From NCBI RefSeq assembly GCF_037975245.1, contig NC_092570.1:18923418-18987417 (forward strand): a stretch of 64,000 nt of DNA. Reading direction: 5' to 3'. This DNA is from Apostichopus japonicus (Eukaryota > Echinodermata > Holothuroidea > Aspidochirotida > Stichopodidae). Below, piece after piece: positions 55,501 through 61,500 of this stretch. The notes below the pieces were generated by a model. That model saw only the letters and a program-made list of their open reading frames with translations, ran no database searches and was not told where the DNA came from. Positions within the stretch are counted from its first letter, which is position 1, and each line of letters opens with the position of its first letter. The translations under genes and the position numbers were made by a program.

Positions 55501-58500
55501 GATGATTTTCAACCAATAAGGATTCGTAAATTTACGAGGCCTCATCACGTTAATGCTCTGTTGGAAGTTATCAATTAGAGTTTGAGCTATTCAGGTAACC
55601 CAAAGAGGAAACAACTTCCAAATAATGACTTCTGAAGGAGTGTTTACTAAAGAATTATTGTTATATCCCTGTACACAGCCAAATAAATTAGAGTTTCCTG
55701 AAATTCCAACATCAAATATCAGTTCTTATTACCAGGATTTCCGTGGATTTAATAATCCATTTCATGAAGTAACACACATACAAAAAAAAAATTCTAGTAA
55801 AACTAACATGATGATTACAAAAAAAAAAATTGAAATATTACAACAAAAGGAATCCCATGCACGTGAAAGAGATGACTGGCCAGGTAAATGTGATCCGCAG
55901 AAGTGAAAATAAAAAGAAGAGGGCGATGTTCCAGTATGTTGAACACCCACCTTGAGGATTTTCGAAACAGCGTCCAAGATGGGATGCCAAATAGTCTAAT
56001 CGTTTCCATTCCGAATGTAACAATGAAAAATACCAAGGTTTATCCAAATTAGTTATGTACGTGCAAAATGAATATGCGGTTCTTTACTTGATTTTCGTTT
56101 CTATTTTGTCCTCAGTGCTATCTGGCATTTAAGAAAAAAGAAAGCTTCATGGTCCGCATTATTTCATAGTATCGCAATGCATAAAAAGAAATAAATAATA
56201 GACAAACCCATTCACTTAATGCTTAGGATAAATTTTCTAATGAAGGTTGTGTGGTAGGCTACCTGTAGGTTTCTGTAATGATGGTTTATGGTAAATTCAT
56301 GACGGTAGATTTCGAGGAAAGATTGTGAGGGGCAATGACCTCGTGGTGGGTCATTGCGGGTGCGGTGCTAAAAATTTAACCTTTTGTTGTAAGCTGTGAA
56401 GATCAGGACGGGTATTTCAAGGAAAAACTTAGGACAGGAATGTAATCACTTTTAATTGCTGTATGTCACAATTTTCAAGTATTTCCTGCGTAAAACTAGC
56501 ATAAGTGTAGCATGTCCCGGGAAACTTGAACCGATAACGCCCTCCCTCTACCCCTCCCTCAAATACCAACCGTTGGTGATTGAAAGGCGGCCTCCTCTGC
56601 CAATTATTTGTCTCCTGTTGATCGATGAGCCCTCTGTGTTTATCATCTTTCATCGCCTTTTTACTGAGAAACTTGAAAATGTGGATTTTGCCTCTGATAC
56701 AAAGCTAGAAAGTGGGAAGAAAAAAACAAACAGAGATATATCATCTGAAACATGTGCATTTATAGAATGGGACCATTCTATATAAATATAGGAAATAGGG
56801 TTACAATTATCATAAACTGATACAGTCCAGGGGAGGAGGGACAAAGGCCCATCTGACCTGTCCATTCCAGATACTATACTGTACATTCATTTTCCAATCA
56901 TTCACATCTTCAGATTTTAAAGTTACTTAAGTTCGATATCAGAAATGCCCTCTCTCTACAATAGTTTTGGTTTTCTAATTCATGAAGTTTGGTGACATAG
57001 TTCTCACCCCATTACCATGTGAGTCAAAAGGTTAATGGGTTTTTCAGATTACCAAATTTGGAATTCTCCTGGTACAAAGACCCCAACCCAACATACACCA
57101 CATCAGGCTCTTAACATGCAAAGTCTACCCGAAGGTACAAAGAACTTATTTAACAACTGTACTGTAGGTTAAGTACTTGTGGAGTGTCAGAAAAACACTT
57201 TTTTGAGGGCATGTAACCATGGCAACAACATTTATGGAGACCTGTCAAATGTTGACACTAAGTGAACATACCGCCTCACTAATGGAGTTGGTATTTATGT
57301 TATTACATGTTTTTCAATATTCTATCATCTGTAGCCTGCATGTGATGACAGATCTTTTTAATTGTAATATGAATAAAAATAATTGTCATCTGGTTGGTGA
57401 GCAGTATATGTATCACAAAATAGAGCACACATTACTGTTATTTTACAATATAACAAAAGGAGATAACAAATAGATGGGAAAAAGGGAAAAAGGGAGAATG
57501 GGTGGGGTGACATGTGGTTGGGAGGGTCATATCATGGGATACTGGAAGTTACATTCAAAGTCTACTACACCTGTGTACAACCTTTTGAAACTTGTTGCAT
57601 AGCTTGCCTTAAGTTCTTTTAGTTTCCTTGTTAAGTTTCCCCAGCTTAATGCATTGATTGTTTGTAACAAAACAGTTAATTACCGTGACTGTCAATGACT
57701 TTTTTCGGCTATGAGGTAAGGGGTCTAACCGAAACTGCTAACATTTAGGATAATTTCCTTCAAACTGCAATATTACCTCAATGTACAGTAACCATGGCAA
57801 TTAAACCAGGTGGCACATCAAAACCAACCATAAATCTTTGTATGGATCTCCTTCGGACAGGGATACAACAACTTTACAATACAACCAATGTTTTTCTTGT
57901 AAATTCTAACATCGAAAAGAAATGGAATTTAAATTTTGATTAAAAGTTGATTTTTGCAGCGTATTCTCATAACAGTGTCAGGTTACCTTGTTCTGCATGA
58001 GTTTTCAATAAGTAGCATAATTTGAATAATTCCATTTTCAGTTACTTGAAGCAATGTGTTGCAAGATTACTCTGTGTTGAAATGTCATTACCATTGCCCT
58101 TTAAATGTCTACGGACACCTAGGAACAACATTGTTTGGCTCACTCTAATAAGCATCAGAAATGATGAAAATAGCTGCAACTCCCATCAAAATACATCAAA
58201 GATTGACCATTTTACAAGTCTTTTCTTATTCTAGTTTTATTTATGAATAATCATTGGTAATTATGCACATTGATGATGTAAAGGGAGCGACTGCCTAATT
58301 TTCTGTTTTATTTCTTTGTCTTTACAAACTTAGTGTCAAGTAAACTATGGCAGTATCCAAGTACTGTATATATGTGAATATTAAATGACTTGGCCAGAAT
58401 CCCACAATTCAAGTCACTATGCAATGCTAAATATACAGTAGCTTAAATCCCCTATCAATCTTCATATAGATCTATACAATCAAGATATTTGGTGTTTGAA

Positions 58501-61500
58501 GCCATAAATTTCTTTTTTATTGGTTGTGGAGTGGGGTGGGGTGGGGTGGGGTGGGGGGTGGAAGAGAGGGGACTTCAAAACCATTACTGTTATCTTTGCA
58601 AAACTGTATGTAAATTTATCAGAATCCAATGGAATTAATCCAATTGATATAAACTACTTGATAATTAGCCATCTTTGTATGAAACATTGCGGAATATCTC
58701 AGTTTGATAAACAGCAATTCTATACTCCCAATGCTTGATCAAACTGCAGAGATCTAACAATCCAACACAAGATGTTGACATCTAGTAAAAAACAATCCTT
58801 AAGGCACTGAACCTATATTGAACCAAAACACATAAAACCTTGAGGGCAATATCAGGAACAGATGGAATGGGTATTCTATCTGTATAACACTTTAATTGGT
58901 ACAGCACAAGGGCAGTGACACATAAAACACCTTATACCATGGTGAAAAGCCTTTCAAAACCTTTGAAAGGAAAGAGAGAAATAGTAGGTGGCTTCATTTC
59001 CGAATTTGATGACTTGTGGCACTTGTGATATTTAGTCTCGGTGGTATCTATAGACTGTTTCTTCTGCTTAAAGAGATGAGGTTCTCTATTGTGTCCACAT
59101 TTTTATGAACAACTCCCCCCCCCCGCCCCAACCACCTCCTTACCATCCACCCACCACAACCAGGAGACACAATTCCAACATTACCATTATTGTTTAATGT
59201 GATAGAGATAACCGCCATGAACAATTTCAAGAAACAGCTGAGAAAAATCTTATCCTAAAAAATTTGGGAGAAATCACAGATTTAATTGTTCTTCCACACA
59301 CAAGATTCAAGGCTTGATCAAGTCTAAATTTGACATCATGAATCCACATGTGGAAGGAAGGTGTGAGGGGGGGGGGCAAGAAAAACGATGCTGGCTGTTT
59401 GTAAAGTACAATATAATGGCTGAAGGCATCAGTCTTTTATGATTGTTGTTGTGAAGTCTGTAAACATTACGGTGCCAGGATTTATATGTGTCTCCAGTAA
59501 CTTTTCTACCTATTGTCTTATGTCACCGGTAACTGTACCTATTGTCTGTACTACTGTAACCATTGTCTGTGCCACCGGTGACTTCTTGTTTGCTACCTTA
59601 CCTTGGTATGGTTCCATGACCTATTTCCTACAATCACCAAAAATCACTTAAAAACAATTTGGCCATGATCCCTCCCTCTCTCTCTCCTGAGTATAATTAT
59701 TACACATGCTATGAAGTACAATATTAAGTGGCAGCAGTTAACCTTGGGAAACCCTTTAATATGCTCTGACCATTCTTGTCAAAGTGAACACTTCCTTGAC
59801 CTAATTGTTCAGTTAAAAGTAACCTTTTGAGTCAGCATAACCAGCATATAGACACTACACCTACAGTACTATTGACCAGCAAAACTGCTTCTGTATTAAT
59901 AGTGTTGAGAATTACTCTGTATTATAGTATAATACAGTACAGTACACTGTAAAGTCAGTGCAAGAGTACAGTGACTGTAGGGTATATGTGATCAGAGGGA
60001 AACATCTGTTTCTGATTTCACTGCCAATGCATGAATATATTCTGAGTCAGGCAAATAACGTCGGGTCTAATCAGATATTGCTCAAGACGAAGAAGAAGAA
60101 TTTCTCCAGCTTGTACTGTACACGACCAAGTTTGTGCTGCGCATGTTAACATCTGGATGTATAACAACCCTTGGGGAAATTATCGCTTTAGAATTATTTT
60201 CTAACAGATTTTGAAAAGGAGGCAAAACTTCAAAGCATTATAATAATTAACAGAAAGTTTAAAACAATACTAGTATTGTTACCCTCCATGGTCTAATAGT
60301 CAAATGGTTATGGCATCAAAGTCTTTGCTATTGATTTACAGTGTAAACAGTCTTATCAGAAGTTATGTATACAGCAAAATCACAGTCTTAATTAAACATG
60401 AAAGAGGTCATTCTTGGGTGAACCTGACATATCCCATATTCTAGAGCTCAAAAGAAGGTCCCTTTGATCTCCTTGTGGATAAAGACGTCCTGGACATTCT
60501 GTAAAGGCGGTGGCCGGACCATGACTTGTTAGCTATCATTGGGCTCTTTGACACTTACCGTGCGGCTCGAGGAAATACATTGGAAGAGCTCCTAATTGCA
60601 ACAATACTTCACAATCAATACATTACACTGTAAACTGACAACTTTGTTCACGACTTGGGACTCTCGAACATCCCACGCTTATCGTACGTAGTGGCTCTTA
60701 TGTTAATTGCTCAAGTGAATGGCCACTCCTGTTCTATACAGGAAATGTGTCAACTATGGTATGACATCGTAATACATGTTGCACAAAAGTAATACTATAA
60801 AATCAAAACACTGCTTACTCTCCACAGGGATATGATCTAAGTCTGTTATTAGAAAGTTTTTACCATATCAATTAGCCTAGCTCTGACAAAGGCAAACAAG
60901 CACTCAATCTAGAGGAAACAAGATCATACAGAGGGTGCATATGGAATGCCAAAAGGGTCAATTCATATGGGAAACAATATTGTGCTAAGATATCACTGTG
61001 TGGGTACACCATTCTTAAAGATTATTATTGACACCATACTCAGGAGAAGAATATACATATATATCTCCATGCACACATGATAATGAACTAGGCATGACAA
61101 CAGCTGTTTGGGACAATAACATTTCTCTAAAGGGCAAAAAAACAAAAAATCTTTCAAACTTTTGGTTATTTTTAATGTAGACAGAATAATGATCAATTGT
61201 ACAAAATCATTGTTTTGCTATTTCGAGGGTCGCCTTGAATTTTTTTTTTTGCTCAAATGCATAAATTAAGCCAAGGATTCACAAATCATGGTTGCACAAT
61301 CAAGGATTTAATGGTTTTTTCTCCTTTGGTTGCTGAAAACCCATACAAATTAAAGAGCTAGCCTTAGCTCCTTATCATGCAGAATCCTGCACTTATACTT
61401 TTTATGCTTTCTTGTTGTTTTTGTCTGGATTTATATCAAGGTCATCAGTTAAATGCATGTCTCCGGTTTTGCACTCCATCTCTTTATTGGTGAAATTTCA

